From Styela clava (Eukaryota; Chordata; Ascidiacea; Stolidobranchia; Styelidae), in assembly GCF_964204865.1 (NCBI RefSeq), contig NC_135254.1, positions 1,493,001 through 1,557,000 on the forward strand: a stretch of 64,000 bases of DNA. The letters are read 5' to 3'. Each line of letters opens with the position of its first letter. Within the stretch, counting starts at the first letter, position 1. The notes under the pieces are model-generated. The model was not told the origin of the DNA, searched no databases, and saw only the letters and a program-made list of their open reading frames with translations. This document shows, piece by piece, positions 47,100 through 59,122 of this stretch. Position numbers and translations under genes: made by a program.

Positions 47100-48009
47100 G
47101 ATGATTTTCGGTATTATTCTCCGATATGAAATAGAATTTTGAATAATAAGCGAGTTGACTGGCTGAAGCACAAGCGCGCAAACTAGGAAATATGAAAACA
47201 GTGGTGGTGAGAGTCAAATCTGATTATAAACTAGAATTTATTTTTGATTTTTGAAAAATGAAGTTTTCATATCATTACAGATTTCGTAATAGATAGTATG
47301 GCGTAAAAGTATTAGATACGTTTAGGGATGGAATTGAATTGTGGATAATAAACCAGTTATTCGACTTGTACAAGTTTATGCCTACATGAGAATAAATATT
47401 TCATAGAATAAAATTGAACGTTTTTGGTGGGAAACATGGCCACATAGGGGGGGGGGGGGAGGGTTGACTATGATGACCCTCTGGTCGTATCATTCCCTCC
47501 TGTCTATATCAAACTAATTCATTACTTATTGTTATTTTTATTATTACGATGACTGTTATTTTTGGTTGACGAAAAAATAAACCTCTCTCTCGCTCTCATA
47601 GCCAGAGGGCAAAGTTCATCAGCATCATAGTTTTGTTTATGACCTTTCACAGTTTCACATCGCGATTCATTTAGTTGGTTTCGTTGCATGGATTTGAAAA
47701 TTTTATTTGGGGTATCATATTAGAACAGCGTGTTCCGCGGAAGGGGGATTAAAATTACGCTAAATTCGTCGAAATGGCGATCGTGAAGTTGTCAGACCAA
47801 TTGCAGAACTGGTGACCGTTCAATATCGCGTCACCGTCGGCCTAAAGCGGACTGGTAGACCACCGGTAGTTCTGTAGTGGCATTTTCGTTAACCGTCAGC
47901 ATAGAAGAATGAAAAACCTCACTTACACCCTTTGTAACCAATTTATTTCCATATCCTACTTTACTTAATTATAGTAATTTTACTGTTACCGGTAACTTTA
48001 ATTACTTAT
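47100..48009. other. Upstream region of SNRPF; no gene recognised
   Basis: Expected to hold the SNRPF promoter (minus strand). A run of G lies near 47447-47460. No motif can be placed with confidence. Confidence 0.35.
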
Positions 48010-48590
48010 TACAATCTGGACTATAAGTTGGCAATAATAGGCTCTAATTTGGGGAATGAAATGGTCTCGTCCACCTCTTCATGCACCCAAGTCTGGCAAC
48101 TTTGGTTGGGCAACTTGGCATTTGACTCCAACTATAATCAGCTTGGCAATATGTTTTCAATAGAATCTTCCTTTTATATTTTATTTAACGATTAGAAGAT
48201 CGATCAATTTGTCAATGGCAACCATTACAAAAATATCAATATGGTGTGGCAAATAATTTTTTTTATTTTCTAGTATTTATTTTTTGTTTACTGTATAGTA
48301 TACCCTAAATTTATCGTGTTTTATTCTTATTTAAATAACTTCTCAGTAGTTGTGTGTGTGTGTGGCTGGCGGGTGCATGTGAGCGTGTGTGAAATAACTT
48401 AATAATTTTAGGTGAGTAAACACGTACCACTTCCTCTTGGCAAAACCTTCCATCTTATTTTTTGTACGTTATAAACCTTATCTAAGGTTTCGTTTGCTCC
48501 CCTGATTTCATAATCAGTTTTTATTTATTTGTTTTTATCTGTCAAATGTATTGTTATGCTGATTATGGAGTCGAAATAAACTTATAAACG
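48010..48590 (+). repeat. Dispersed repeat, inverted partner of 9465-10070
   Basis: Shares with 9465-10070 (in reverse complement) the blocks around TTGGCAACTT, AACCTTATCTAAGGTTTCG and GATTATGGAGTCGAAATAAA plus the end. A TG microsatellite sits at 48350-48365. No coding capacity was found. Confidence 0.6.
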
Positions 48591-49150
48591 TAAAATGAAT
48601 TTATTGATTCCTATACACGACATTGAAAATAAGAAACAATATAATAAATGGTATGTGTGGAATATTCAATCATATTTTAGTTCTGTTAGTTTTCGCAGCA
48701 CATTAGGCAAATCGCCACGCTTTTGGGAATTGCTGCACAACACCATATTTCTTTATCAATCTTACCCTTTTATTTTATGATATTTCGTGAGCCGAGATAA
48801 AAATTGTGAGTGTTCTGTGGCCAAAAAAGTTTGGGAAACACTGGATTAGAACATCAGAAAAAATGGGATTCAGTAAATACTGTCAGAATATAACCATTTG
48901 AGGTGATCGATACTGTTAAGTTGCCAGAAATTGTGAATCTTGAATGGCGAACAAAATGTTTTTGGCGGTTTCTCACAGTTTTGCACATTTTCCAAGGTTT
49001 CGTTGTGGTTTTTGCACGTTTTTTGTGCTAAGCAAGTGGTTTGGAATAACCATAATTTTGCAGTAGTTTTTATTTTATCTTATTTATCAATGTGCATGGA
49101 ACGCATTCATTTTTATCCTTTTTCAGCAAAACTTTAGCACAAACTGAATA

Positions 49151-50161
49151 ATGTCATTGTTATCAAGATTTTGTTGGCGGAAGATACTGCCTAAAACGTT
49201 GGGAATATTCAACATGAATGCGAATGGCTGTGGAATTTCTGCATTCCACTGTCAGAATTTCAGTACCATGGATAGAAAAAACCTAATCAAAAAAGAGATT
49301 ATTTTTCAAGGACGATTTTGTATTACAAAAAATGATTTCAATATTGTCTTGGGAACCCACGGGATAAATTCACATTTTACAAAAATAGGATCTTTACATT
49401 ATAGCACAGACAGTAAAGAAAATTCGAATCCTAAAGTCAAAAAACCCGATTATGAGATCACCAAGAAAAAGGAAATTAATGATCCAAAACAGGAAACTAA
49501 TTCTAGTGAACCGGAACCTGTTTCCATGACAAAGAGAATTCAAATTGTTGTGGGAATAGTAGCCATTTGGGGGGTGATATATTTTATTATAAAATATCTC
49601 AAAAGTAAAGAAGAAATTACAAAACGTGAAGAACAAGTTAGTCAAATTGATATCGGAGCAAAAGATTACGAACTGATTGACCACTTGGGGCAGAAGAGAA
49701 CAAAAGCAGATTTTATGGGCCAGTGGTTATTATTGTATTTCGGTTTTACGCATTGTCCAGATATTTGTCCCGAGGAGTTGGAAAAAATGGCAGAAATTAT
49801 CGACCTAGTCGACAAGGATAAAAGTGTTCCGGATATTTTACCGATCTTTATATCTGTTGATCCGGAACGAGACACACCAGAAGTCGTAAAAAACTACATC
49901 GCGGAGTTTCATAAAAAATTTGTTGGGTTAACAGGCACGAAAGAGCAAGTGAAACAAGCTGCAAAAACGTTTCGAGTTTATTTTAGCGCCGGACCGCGCG
50001 ATGAAGACAATGATTACATTGTTGATCACACAATCGTTATGTACTTAATGAATCCAGCTGGGAATTTTGTTGATTACTACGGATCTCGAGGAGTAGCGAC
50101 GCCTGACATTGTGTCTGGTATAAAAAAGAATATGAAAAATTATAAACGACTGCATGGGTGA
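49151..50161 (+). CDS. SCO1: SCO1/SCO2 copper chaperone for cytochrome c oxidase
   Basis: Mitochondrial inner-membrane protein that delivers copper to the CuA site of COX2. The 336-aa protein has a long basic N-terminal presequence (about 1-85, with RFCWRKILPK), one membrane segment at 130-149 (IQIVVGIVAIWGVIYFIIKY), then a thioredoxin-fold domain. The copper ligands are present: GFTHCPDICPEEL with C202 and C206, and VDHTIV with H293. The family signature ISVDPERDTPEVVKNY is intact. SCO1 and SCO2 are paralogues in vertebrates and this sequence does not let me decide between them. The gene has no intron; the upstream in-frame context has stops, so the ATG at 49151 is the natural start. It is a little longer than human SCO1 (301 aa) owing to the presequence and linker. 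Confidence 0.94.
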   Translation: MSLLSRFCWRKILPKTLGIFNMNANGCGISAFHCQNFSTMDRKNLIKKEIIFQGRFCITKNDFNIVLGTHGINSHFTKIGSLHYSTDSKENSNPKVKKPDYEITKKKEINDPKQETNSSEPEPVSMTKRIQIVVGIVAIWGVIYFIIKYLKSKEEITKREEQVSQIDIGAKDYELIDHLGQKRTKADFMGQWLLLYFGFTHCPDICPEELEKMAEIIDLVDKDKSVPDILPIFISVDPERDTPEVVKNYIAEFHKKFVGLTGTKEQVKQAAKTFRVYFSAGPRDEDNDYIVDHTIVMYLMNPAGNFVDYYGSRGVATPDIVSGIKKNMKNYKRLHG

Positions 50162-50247
50162 TGGTTCTGCATGGTTGCTTGTTTTCTGGGTTTTAGACAC
50201 TATTTGTACTATTTATTTTCTGGAATTATTCAAGCGTGACTGGTCAG

Positions 50248-50253
50248 AATAAA
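50248..50253 (+). terminator. Possible polyadenylation signal of SCO1
   Basis: AATAAA 87 bases after the stop codon of SCO1, in TCAGAATAAATTCTGG. Position is plausible for the signal; the cleavage site is not visible. Confidence 0.5.
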
Positions 50254-50433
50254 TTCTGGTGGTTCCACATGACTGCTTGTTTTTGGAGATTTTTGCACTG
50301 CAATAATCCCGGGCAAGTAGCCTTCCATTATAGTCAGCTACTTTCCAATTAATATTTGTCCTTGTAAAATATGAACTCGTTTTATATTTGTAGAAGAAGT
50401 TAATTTCAACCCTTATTGAACAACTAAATCCAT

Positions 50434-50902
50434 TGGGCCTGGGGTCCAGTATAGTTTAGTACCACAAGTACTTCCAGTGGGCGTAGCATAACGATTTTTG
50501 CATATGTTATTCCTAACCCTCACCTGACTATGCCATCCAAAAATTACGTCACTACGACGTCACCATCACGTCATAGTGATTGCCAAAGTATAATTACGAT
50601 CGCCCGAAATGGCATCTGCGCCGCCGATAAGAACTTGCTAAAGCCGGCGATCTCTCTCCTATAGTGATCGTTGCGACGAGAAAACGAGAGAAATAGCTTG
50701 CTCGATTTCGGGTTATCGTCTGCGCGTTTTGGACGACCATCTGCATACTTCAGTGAGCCTTATTACGGAACTGTGACGTCGGAATGACGTAATTTTTCGG
50801 TGACGTAGTCAGGTGGGGGTTAGGATTGACATATGCAAAAATTGTTGAGCCAGGCCAACTAGAAGTGGATGTGGTACCAAACTATACCAGACCCTGGGCC
50901 TG
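50434..50902. mobile_element. Palindromic MITE, complete (element 50442-50894)
   Basis: A 453-bp element with inverted ends GGGTCCAGTATAGTTTAGT and CTATACCAGACCC and long inverted arms (CCTCACCTGACTATG versus ATAGTCAGGTGGGGG shifted by a base or two). The exact 8-bp duplication TGGGCCTG lies at 50434-50441 and 50895-50902. Copies at 2925-3731 and 45890-46140 belong to the same family. Confidence 0.9.
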
Positions 50903-50934
50903 TAGCCCTTTAGTATGGAGTCATATGCACTAAT

Positions 50935-51282
50935 GCAGGGGTGTGCAACAGGCGGGCCACAATCCAGCCCACCAAGCCATTTAGTTTGGCCCTAGTCAAC
51001 ACTCAAGATTTTCCCCACCAAGCATAAAATCTGAATCCGGCAGTTGATGTTTAAAAATGCGCTCACATGAGTGAAAATACATAACGATTTTTGCGCTTGT
51101 CGCTTAGTTAGATCTTTTGCCTTCTTGCATTCATTACTGGAATTCTCTATTCCCATGTGGCTCTGATTGTACCTAAATTTTTAATTTGCTGTGTAAATGG
51201 AAAAACTAATTTATCGTGCGGCCCAGGTGGATGTATGACGTTAATTATAAGGTCGACTGACAAAAAATGCTGCACACCCTTG
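50935..51282. mobile_element. hAT-like MITE
   Basis: Ends CAGGGGTGTGCAACAGGC and GCTGCACACCCTTG are inverted, like 13045-13375. The flanks CACTAATG and CGCTAATA agree at 6 of 8, a worn duplication. Confidence 0.75.
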
Positions 51283-52380
51283 CGCTAATACATGTCGCAC
51301 GACAATGGCCGGGTTCAAATAAATCTTTTGCATCACAAGCCATTTAGTATGGCCAACTACATTTCAATGAATATTTGTTTCTGTTCATTTGTAGGCATAG
51401 CTTTACCGGAGTAGAATTTACTTTATATTTTAAATTGAAGGATTGATTCTTTTGTGCATTGTAGCCTTTTAATATGCCGAACACATTTCAATGTGCCTGT
51501 GGGCATTAGTGAATTTACTTCATAGTTTTAGTAGTGTAGGTAATCTTAACTTTAATTTTATCTAATTTTTTTTATCAAAATAAATTATTGTAATAATATA
51601 CGGTAACATTTGTTGATGATTGAAGTGACAGTCTTAGGTTCAATCAACCCCTTTCCTACCTCATCCAAGCAGTGGTGTTGGGGGGGGGGGGGGGTAGCAG
51701 CTGCCACAGCCAGCATGTTGTAAGAATAAATTTGTTGCTTGAAGTAATAATGTCATAAACATTTTACCTGACTTATTTATTTATTCATAACATATATTTA
51801 ATTTGTTCACCCCCCTCCCCCCCCCAGGAATTATTCCCGAAGCCTTGGGGGTGGGATAGGGAAAGAGGAGATATTGGCAGCCACCTGGGGCAACTTGTTA
51901 TAGAATAGTTCGCTGCTTTGTTTATTGATTTAAATGGCAATGATCCAAACATTTTACTCTCACTTTACCTTTTCACTTATTCAATCCTGTGTATAACAAC
52001 GTCTATGATTTGTTTACCCCCGAATTACTTTTGTTAGAACTTAGATATGTGGGACATCATTATCAGAAACTCGCCTCGGAGCAGCATAAAAGTTTGACAC
52101 GCCCCTGCACCGAGGGAATGAGAGATTATTAAAAATGTCCGTCATTCCAAAACTACATATCAGTCCTGCCCTCTTGTCTTGAGCCTTTTTGAGAGCTGAC
52201 AAAAATTGTCGCACATCCGGGTAATATTTTTCGTTTTCATCCGGTCAGAGACATTCCTACAAGGCGGAATAACCGCATGCAAAAACAGGGGCCTCTTGCC
52301 AGTAATCGGTAGTTTATTTTCTCGCAATACTAAACGCACACTTGATGTACAAATTGCAATAAATAATTAAAAAAAAATTT
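51283..52380. other. Intergenic region with G and C runs
   Basis: No gene recognised. A run of about 16 G at 51680-51695 and C-rich runs at 51810-51828 are present. ORFs are short. Confidence 0.4.
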
Positions 52381-52750
52381 CAGGGTGAGGGAAGCCGCGA
52401 GAAACTAAATTTGTTTATCGAGCAGCGGCACCCATAAGCAAGTCTAACAAGAAGTCGAACCGCATATGTCATTTTGAAAAAAAATACGTCAAGGCATGCC
52501 GACCTGGTACTCCCAATAAAATGCCAGTGCATATCCAATTTGTGAATATTGACGATACCAGTTTATTGTTCCATGTACACGGAATTTCGTTGAGGGGCAT
52601 ATAATTGAAAAGTTGTGTCTTCATAAAAATCATTTTTGAATATTCTCACTGTCAGTAGTTTTAAAACTCTAGAATTCTAACTTTTAGATTAGAACATCGG
52701 GTGTCGCTGCTCGATAACCAGCTTTGGTTCCCGCGACTTCCCTTCCCCAG
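52381..52750. mobile_element. Inverted-repeat element
   Basis: Left arm CAGGGTGAGGGAAGCCGCGAG and TTTATCGAGCAGCGGCACCC; right arm GGGTGTCGCTGCTCGATAAC and CGCGACTTCCCTTCCCCAG. The arms are inverted repeats about 55 bp long. Flanks AAAAATTT and TAAAATAT do not match well, so the class is uncertain (hAT-like ends). Confidence 0.7.
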
Positions 52751-52765
52751 TAAAATATGTAAAAT

Positions 52766-52927
52766 ATATTTACATATTTATCCCGGGGAGAGGAAAGCCG
52801 ATAAGACGGCTTAACCATAAGGCGAATCACGGCCTCTTGACCGGTTACCATTCCATGTCGGGTATAGGATTACTTAGTTATTTTTTGTTTTCGGAAGCAT
52901 GGGCTTGATGATGGAGGAAGACGTAAT
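52766..52927 (-). repeat. tRNA-derived SINE, 3' part only
   Basis: The minus strand keeps the 3' body (GTAACCGG…AGAGG, TATCCCGGGGAGAGGAAAG side) and stops at the cttcctccatcatcaag block. The tRNA-like head is absent. Confidence 0.75.
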
Positions 52928-52929
52928 TA

Positions 52930-54730
52930 TCATTTTCTCGTAATTTGTGCTTGTGACATTTTTTTACTGATTGGAAAAAATAAACTTGACTTGTCTTGAC
53001 TCGCACATACGGACGCATGAAAAATCTCTGACGTAATACCGGTGATTTCACAGAATCAGTCTTGGCGTCATGGTGAATCTTTTACCGTGAAATGTATTAT
53101 TTCATCATAAATGGATTTTAAAAGTTGCGTATTTTATAATTAGCGACCATAGAAAGGGAAGCAAGCTCAGCGTGCGAGTGTATTTGGTAATCAATTGATT
53201 TTAAAGACAAATTAAAAAACTCTGGGATTTTTTTGTAAAAAGACCCCCACCAACGCTCATGATAAGAAAATTGGTGAATATCCAGTTGGGGTAGGAATGC
53301 AGATTGCGCGAGAAAATCAAATTTTCATATCTTTCCTATTCGCAACTAGATAATTACTTACTTTCCTTTTTAAAACGTGGAAAAGGGTGTTTTTTCTCAA
53401 ATCTCAAATTTTTGCGTTAGTGGCTTTGTACAACAGATCCAAACTACGACGATGTGGTGCAAAATTTTAATCCCGACTTCAGCTGAAAATAGACAATACG
53501 TTCATTTCGTCGAGCAAGAAATCGCAACAAAACTTCACAACAGATAAAAATTATGATTACAGTAACGGATTTCATTGCAATTGACAGGAAGTCGCGAAGG
53601 ACCAGAAATGGTAATCATAAGTCAGTCATAATCAATAGAAACACGCTTCCAAATGAGTTTTCACAGATTCAAGCATAACAAACATAATCTCGAGAATTTG
53701 TCAACCAACGTACGTATGTGCCAGTCGCCTAACTTGTAGAAAATCACACGAAAAACGCCAAATCATATTATTAGACACGAAAAGAACCAATATATCATTT
53801 TGCTTAATGAGTCAGTGATAGTTTTGGTAATTTTTGTAAAAGGCTGCGACTGGCTAGATAATCTAACGGGCGCTGTGATGCAGCCTCGACGCGAAGCTTG
53901 TCAATTATGAAATATAGTGTATAAACTATACACTAAATTTTTTTTTTACTTTTTACAGTGAGTTGATGATATAGCTGAGAGGTCGTGTTGTCGGCCAAAT
54001 GTAGGGACGTAGACGTTATTTAACTTTTTTGGTCTTCAATCAAGTTTAATATATTTTAACCCACATGGAAATTATATATTCGTATTCTACTTCTGAGAGC
54101 GTAAACGAGACTTTAAATTCTCATTTTTCGAAAAATTTTCATTTTATTATTATTTTTTAACAATGAAAACATCACATTTTATAGACACAATACTTAATAC
54201 TGTAATACAATATAATCCCACCGTATCCTTCTAGAAGCGATAACTTTTTCACAGTTGATGACATAAAAATTGGGGCCTTTATTTACGAAATTTACATGTG
54301 TAAATTAAATATTTCGATCATAATAATACAGAGTTAGTACATTGGTTTTGTCCTAACCTAATTAAAATTTCACTATGTGCCAAGTTAAGATTTACCCCAT
54401 ATTCAACAGTTGAGTATGTATTGCCTATTTTGCAAAAATGTTTCACAAATTCACAGAAATAAAATAATGTAACATGGTTTCGATACACATCTCACAAAAT
54501 GTACATTTCATACTTTGTAAATTCAAGGCAAATTTAACACAAAAAAAAAATGCCGTGTTCCAATTGAATAAATAAAAATTTTCCTAAACAGTTTCCTCCA
54601 ATTTTTCAAGTTCCCGCACAATTCTGTTGAGCTATTTTTTTTGCTGAGAACCAAAATTCACGAAACCACGTTTTAGAGTTATAACAACCTTTCACCCCCG
54701 ATTAATCTCGAATTCACGTTACCAGCCTCG
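52930..54730. other. AT-rich region upstream of RPS23
   Basis: No reading frame of note and no terminal-repeat element recognised. Confidence 0.4.
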
Positions 54731-54757
54731 GCCTTTCTTTTTCTGCTCGCCGTCAAG
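54731..54757 (+). promoter_or_regulatory. Possible 5' TOP leader of RPS23
   Basis: The 5' flank has CCTTTCTTTTTCTGCTCGCC shortly before the ATG at 54758. Ribosomal protein mRNAs of animals usually start at a C followed by a pyrimidine tract (TOP), which makes their translation respond to mTOR. Here the tract CTTTCTTTTTCT is in the right place; the true start site is inferred. Confidence 0.5.
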
Positions 54758-57700
54758 ATGGGTAAGCCTCGTGGACTTCGTTGTGCTCGAAAACTTCGAA
54801 ATAGGCGTCGTGAACAAAGATGGCATGATTTGCAATACAAGAAATCTCATTTGGGAACTGCGTTGAAAGCCAATCCATTTGGAGGAGCGTCTCACGCAAA
54901 GGGAATCGTCTTGGAAAAAATGTGAGTGGACATCGCAGATCTGATTATTTTTCGATCATTAGACATGCCTTAAACTTTCTTATCTATTGCTGATATAAGT
55001 CTGTTCACGTGGAATGCTATCTGGTATGAGAAATAATAACCTGCTTGGTGGAAAATTTAGTGGGTTTGATAGATTTTACTTTACACTTTCTGTCAAAAAT
55101 TTCATTCCATGCGAGAACAGACCAGAATGAAAAAATGAACAGAAAAAATGACAATAGTTTGACGCCCATATCAGGGTTTAATTCTCAAAGATCCCATTTT
55201 ATGTAATGAGCTTATTTCTCCAAAGCCAAAAGACACGCACAAGTTCTTTGATAAAGAAAATCCATTAAAAACATTAGTTTAACAATGATCGCTGAATTGT
55301 TTGTGCGTTTTTTTTTTTTTTTTCTGAGTGACCAAACTAAAATTGATTGATTGTTCGGCCATTTTTTATTACTCACGTCTCTCTTCCACAGAATAGTTTT
55401 GGTAATTTCCAGCGTCTAAAATGATATTGCTCCTAAAATATAATTATGGTTTAGTTCTACTTTCAATATTTGAGTCTTAAGTATCTCTTCGTTTTCTGAC
55501 AGTCTGGGATTCGAACTGATCTCATAATGTTCAAAATTTTATAAAGGGGGTTTTGGACCTGGGACTCCCTTGGCTTTGCCACTCCTTTCAACCATCAGAC
55601 GTTTGACTCTTTTTGTGGCTGTCGGAGACTCGCAGAAATTGATTTTATGGTTCTGTCAGTTTTGTGAGACTGTGTACAAAATTTTTTAGTGTTAAAGTCC
55701 TTTCCATATAATCTTTTTGGTACCTTCGTAGTGTGTGTACCAGGTTAGGAATATACCCCCTGTCCATAGGTTTCAGTCCCTTTATACACAACTTGATATA
55801 AAGTAGGCGAACAAATAAGTTACCTCCATATTGGTACACACCTTCTCTTTAACTCAGTACTGTGAGAATTTCATTTTTTGTCATTTTCAGTGTAGTTGAC
55901 TGCGCAGGTTTATGTTGTTATTCTGACTGTATTGTAATAGAGGTGTTTGCATTCACCATCATAATTGATATCGAAATCGGATAACTGTGACGTAATTCAT
56001 CGTTTCGATTTCCAAATAAATGTCCAGATACTTAAACAATTACATTCTTTTTTCTCCATCTGCAGTGGGGTTGAAGCCAAACAGCCGAATTCTGCCATCA
56101 GAAAATGTGTTCGTGTCCAACTGATCAAAAACGGAAAGAAAATCACTGCTTTCGTTCCTAACGATGGTTGCTTGAACTACATTGAGGTAAGATGTCAAAG
56201 TTTTGTCAACTTGAAAAACATGTTTTTACTACCTATAAAATCAAATTTCAAACAAACCATATGTTCCCTATCTTTTATGATACATTTGCATATACTACGC
56301 CAAATACAGAGTAAATTCCCTCTCCATGGGGTGTTTTTTGGTGTTACCACTATCATGAAAAATCAAATTCTTGAATTAATATTTGAAATTTTAGATATAC
56401 AAATTCAATCCGACATTTTAAAATTATTATCAGAAATTGATTATTTTTTTTATAAAATGGTATATGTAAAATTTAGTTTGATTATTAGAAGTTGGAGCCA
56501 CTAAAATCTTAAAGTTTTAAACATACAAATTCAACTTGAAAATTATAAATTAATATTACAAATCAAATTTCGGTTTTAACCCCCGTGGCAGCGTTACTTG
56601 TTAAAGTCATTTAAATTCGAAACACTATTTTTGTGGCTTTTTACACTATATTCTTAGTCATTGCTTATTTAAAATCTTTGATTCAATCTCCATGCCCAAT
56701 ACCTTATACAGGGCAAGTAACAAACCAGCGCTCTTCAAACAGGGCGTTGATCCTGTATCTGCTCAAGGCAGAGCGGGGCCCCAGTTAAATCTTTTTCGGC
56801 ACTACATTGTTTTGAAACAAAATATTATAGAAATTTAAAAGATTTGGAACCAGTACTGAGACCCACTATTACCGAAATAGAGCCAAGTTTCGATCTTTGT
56901 GCGAGAATATGCATGCACATCGGTCTCATTAAAGTTCCTTATAGAGTCGCAAAAAATGTAGCTGTGGGTGAAAAAAGTTTGAAAAACACTGTAATAGACA
57001 ATGTTGGGTATAAGCTTCCAAACTTCCAAGTTACGGGTCAAGTCCTTTCACGTTGAATGAGAAAATCAGGATAATCACTGAGGTTATGTCTTGGAATGGT
57101 CTTTTACGGCTTCCTCAACCGTCCATGCTTCTCTACAAATAAGTGGTTACTAATTCCCATCTTTGACATGGTAACCTGATGAAAGCCATTGTTCACCATA
57201 TGAATCATTTTACCAATTATCTCCCCTTTATATAAAATACCTAACATGGTCATGCCCCGCCCTGAAATGTTCCACGTAACTGCTGGATAGTTACGGCTCT
57301 ATCTGCTATCAAGTTTTGCATCTGGGAATAAATATCCGGTTAGCTGTTGTGATGAAATTGAATTAGCACCACCTATTGTGGCCATCGTTGCACCATCGTC
57401 GAGCGATATGAAGATGTTAATAGTCGCGTGGCAAGGCGACGGATTTCTTTGGTTTGATTGCCAAATCTTGTAAATTGTTCTTTTTCTTGCTGTAGTTCAT
57501 ATAAGCCTAGAAAACGGTCTGAACGAGTTTTCCTTGAATTGTTTTCACTTCAGCTATTCTCATGGACTATTAACAATAGGCTTTGGTTTGGTAGATCAAA
57601 GTGCCGTTCTTTTCTCTTCTACACAGGATTAACGACCCTAACCTATTTCCTCCTTTAACAGGAAAACGACGAAGTTTTGGTTGCTGGATTTGGACGTAGC

Positions 57701-57808
57701 GGTCACGCTGTCGGAGATATTCCCGGAGTTCGTTTCAAGGTTGTGAAGGTCGCCAATGTGTCCTTGAAAGCACTTTTCACCGGTAAAAAAGAACGTCCAA
57801 GGTCATAA
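54758..57808 (+). CDS. RPS23: 40S ribosomal protein S23 (uS12)
   Basis: Small-subunit protein at the decoding centre. Exons 54758-54921, 56066-56186 and 57662-57808 join in frame to 143 aa, the same length as in human. The start [14 protein letters not shown] is family-typical; [20 protein letters not shown] spans the first junction, followed by [20 protein letters not shown] with the conserved proline that is hydroxylated in other eukaryotes, [20 protein letters not shown], and [20 protein letters not shown]. It ends in GKKERPRS. Compared with human, FGRKGHAVGD is [10 protein letters not shown]. Introns are 1144 and 1475 bp and contain a MITE and SINE remnants. An AATAAA lies 25 bases after the stop. 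Confidence 0.98.
55718..55850. mobile_element. MITE remnant in RPS23 intron 1
   Basis: Ends near GGTACCTTCGTAGTGTGTGT and GTACACACCTTCTC; inner blocks TTTCAGTCCCTTTATACAC and AGTAGGCGAACAAA match 32900-33090 and 34672-34884. Shorter than those copies. Confidence 0.6.
57105..57320 (+). repeat. Old SINE remnant in RPS23 intron 2
   Basis: ACGGCTTCCTCAACCGTCCATG, GGTAACCTGATGAAAGCC and CACCATATGAATCATTTTA match the body of the SINE family loosely; a second piece (ACGTAACTGCTGGATAGTTAC) lies at 57270-57300. Highly diverged. Confidence 0.5.
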
Positions 57809-57832
57809 ATATGTGATTTGAGAAGTACGTGA

Positions 57833-57838
57833 AATAAA
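57833..57838 (+). terminator. Polyadenylation signal of RPS23
   Basis: AATAAA 25 bases after the stop, followed by AAATTGG and a T-run. The short 3' UTR is typical of ribosomal protein genes. Confidence 0.75.
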
Positions 57839-57916
57839 AATTGGAAAAAATATTTTTTTTTGTGATTCTTTTTGCGATTTCTGTGGGTGTTATCAGGATA
57901 ATAGGCTAATAGGCAG

Positions 57917-58255
57917 CGGTTCCGAACTTTTTTATCCTCGCCCTCTTTTTAGAATTTGTCAAGTCTCGCTCCCCACCTCAAAAATAACTAGCTAACAATA
58001 AGCTACAAATAACAGAAATTAAGGCGGAGAAACACATTGAAAATACGTGGATAGAATCGCAATCTGTGAACAATAAAGAAATTTTTCCAAATATAAAATA
58101 ATAAAGAAATGTATTATTATTTAATGTATTTCTTTAATTTATTTTGGATATTTTTACTTTCCCAAAATAAGTGGGGATCAGATTCAACAAATATTTTTAA
58201 TTAGCTTTGAGTCCCCTCAAAAAATTGTTTCTGCCCCACCGTTTGAAAACCACTG
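57917..58255. mobile_element. hAT-like relic
   Basis: Ends CAGCGGTTCCGAACTTTTTT and GTTTGAAAACCACTG are inverted; flanks are not duplicated. Confidence 0.45.
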
Positions 58256-58259
58256 TTAA

Positions 58260-58870
58260 CAGATTAAAGACTTGAAATGCAAGAGCTAAGAATATCTCGT
58301 CTCAGGATATCAGAAAATTTTTGGTAACTATTCAGTCGATTGGTAATTGAATTTTTGATATCAGGATCTTTGGTTCGCATTCGATAGGCTGTTGGGAACG
58401 TTGAGTTAACGTAAGTTTCCTGATTTTCTGTGAAAAGTTATTCGAAGTTATCAAATTCAATGTCCTATAATTTTTACTCATTCTCAAGGAAATCAAATTT
58501 CATTAGCAAAAACTTGGCCTTGTTTAGCAGATTTGCACAATTTGTCATCTGTATTACCTCTTGCTTCTAAGTGAATCAACTTCTATAAATAAGGACATTG
58601 ATGTATTTGAACAGTTAGGAATGCTCTGCCAATTATTTTTTCATTGAGTTCTTGCAGAATATTGTTTTGATTATCACGATTGAAAGTCAGAAATTTGGAT
58701 TCCTGCTATGAACTCGAATTCTAATAAAAAGATTGATGCGAGCTTCAGCAGATTTGGAAACACTTTGCCAACCTTGTTTTTTGGGCTTTGGTTGAAAATT
58801 GTGACTTCGATTATCACCTTGAAAGTCTGAAATCATGATACCTGAAGATATTTCCTCCAAAGATCAAATT
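58260..58870. repeat. Degenerate repeated motif region
   Basis: Motifs such as TTGAAAGTCTGAAAT, GATTATCAC and CCTGAAGAT recur at irregular intervals from here through about 59540, interrupted by the MITE at 58888. The pattern resembles a worn tandem array; no coding role is seen. Confidence 0.35.
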
Positions 58871-58879
58871 TGAAAAAAA

Positions 58880-59122
58880 CTAGGGTCTGTGCTTCCGAAG
58901 TATGCGAACCAAGATGGCGGACATCGGAACGTAACAGGTTAGGGTTAGGCGATAATTTTTTTCCAATTTTCCTTATTTTAGTCCTATTGTCAGTTTGAAG
59001 ACTAGCCAAGAGCCTCCCGTAGTATTTATACCTAAAATTATGGCCTAACTCTAACCTAGTACACATATTACATTCCGATGTCCGCCATCTTGGTTCGCAT
59101 ACTTCGGGAGCCCCCTAGGGTC
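58880..59122. mobile_element. MITE of the GGGGCTCCCGAAG family (element 58888-59114)
   Basis: A 227-bp near-palindrome with ends TGTGCTTCCGAAGTATGCG and CGCATACTTCGGGAGCCCC and an exact 8-bp duplication CTAGGGTC (58880-58887 and 59115-59122). Inner GGTTAGGGTTAGGCGATAA and the long arms are nearly identical to 44823-45049. Confidence 0.9.

Noticed and set aside
55965..56504. 179-codon open frame around RPS23 exon 2
   Set aside because: Only 56066-56186 is conserved; the rest is intron read through on both sides of good splice sites.
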